A stretch of DNA of 5,926 nucleotides from Gammaproteobacteria bacterium (GTDB lineage Bacteria; Pseudomonadota; Gammaproteobacteria; Pseudomonadales; Pseudohongiellaceae): assembly GCA_016762995.1 (NCBI GenBank), contig JAESUT010000190.1, forward strand, positions 1 to 5,926, written 5' to 3'. Positions within the stretch are counted from its first letter, which is position 1, and each line of letters opens with the position of its first letter. This document shows, one piece after another, positions 5,654 through 5,926 of this stretch. The translations under genes were made by a program, and so were the position numbers. A model generated the notes under the pieces. The model had not been told where the DNA came from. It saw nothing but the letters and a program-made list of their open reading frames with translations, and made no database searches.

Positions 5654-5926
5654 CTAATGCTGATATGCCAGTGCTCGCTCTTCGGCTGTGTCCGTATGAC
5701 CAACAAAGTCATGCAGGATTACGTACAGGCTGGGCACGAGAAACAGCGTAATTATGGTGGCGAACAGCACGCCAAACGCCAGAGAAATAGCCATTGGCAC
5801 CACAAAAAACGTAGCAGGATTGGCGCTGATCATCAGCGGGACCAAACCGATAAAAGTCGTTAACGAGGTGAGAAATATAGGCCGAAAGCGCATCATGCCA
5901 GCCTTAGATACCGCCTCCACCACACC
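5654..5926 (-). CDS. RND-family efflux permease, C-terminal fragment (gene continues beyond window)
   Basis: Only the last 90 residues are visible; the frame is open to the window edge, so the gene begins beyond 5926. The sequence matches the end of HAE1/AcrB-type RND pumps, large inner-membrane proton antiporters that work with a periplasmic adaptor and often an outer-membrane channel. Visible are the conserved cytoplasmic lead-in R-F-R-P-I-F-L-T-S-L-T-T-F, the next-to-last transmembrane helix (F-I-G-L-V-P-L-M-I), a short periplasmic link, and the last helix (M-A-I-S-L-A-F-G-V-L-F-A-T-I-I-T-L-F-L-V-P-S-L-Y), then a short hydrophilic tail ending in TAG. The tail lacks anything unusual. Whether the pump handles drugs, metals or lipids cannot be told from this end. 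The secreted hydrolase gene follows on the same strand after 48 bp. Confidence 0.92.
   Translation of the reverse strand, partial: GVVEAVSKAGMMRFRPIFLTSLTTFIGLVPLMISANPATFFVVPMAISLAFGVLFATIITLFLVPSLYVILHDFVGHTDTAEERALAYQH

Overview
The window looks like a piece of a gammaproteobacterial chromosome, probably an environmental or marine lineage. This rests on protein character only: a REP-associated Y1 transposase of the type scattered through such genomes, an HAE1-type RND pump, LysE/RhtB and AEC carriers, a YciI protein and a secreted alpha/beta hydrolase. Base composition is about 50% GC in most of the window. It drops to roughly 33-43% in hand-counted lines of the toxin tip and immunity region (about 780-1260).

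The left third (1-2113) is accessory DNA. It starts with the 3' part of a REP-associated tyrosine transposase (+), whose last codons run into a short inverted repeat at 630-656. Facing it on the minus strand is a polymorphic-toxin end: an Rhs core fragment, its variable C-terminal tip after a DPSG boundary, and a small putative immunity gene 12 nt downstream. The Rhs fragment has lost its large N-terminal part. Its apparent 5' end is made of a long palindrome (2061-2105) that shares 11 of 12 bases, in inverted orientation, with the sequence at the transposase stop. The toxin-immunity block is therefore bracketed by inverted REP-like sequences.

The middle (2114-4302) holds ordinary small-molecule genes. 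An AEC-family carrier (-) and a LysE/RhtB exporter (+) are divergent across a 280-bp gap with a good sigma-70-like promoter for the exporter. A YciI-family gene (+) follows with its own extended -10 element and a clear Shine-Dalgarno.

The right third (4303-5926) is on the minus strand: the C-terminal end of an RND efflux permease that enters from beyond the window edge, and 48 bp downstream a secreted alpha/beta hydrolase with a complete catalytic triad. The hydrolase and YciI genes converge with one base between their stop codons. A perfect 9-bp stem-loop lies inside the end of yciI.

The part most worth attention is the displaced Rhs tip plus immunity gene and its REP-like borders. The toxin tip carries a conserved-looking segment (Y-N-D-K-W-G-P-T ... 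G-K-S-W-D-D-I-I ... T-R-P) that I cannot assign to a named toxin family. The rest is routine chromosomal content.
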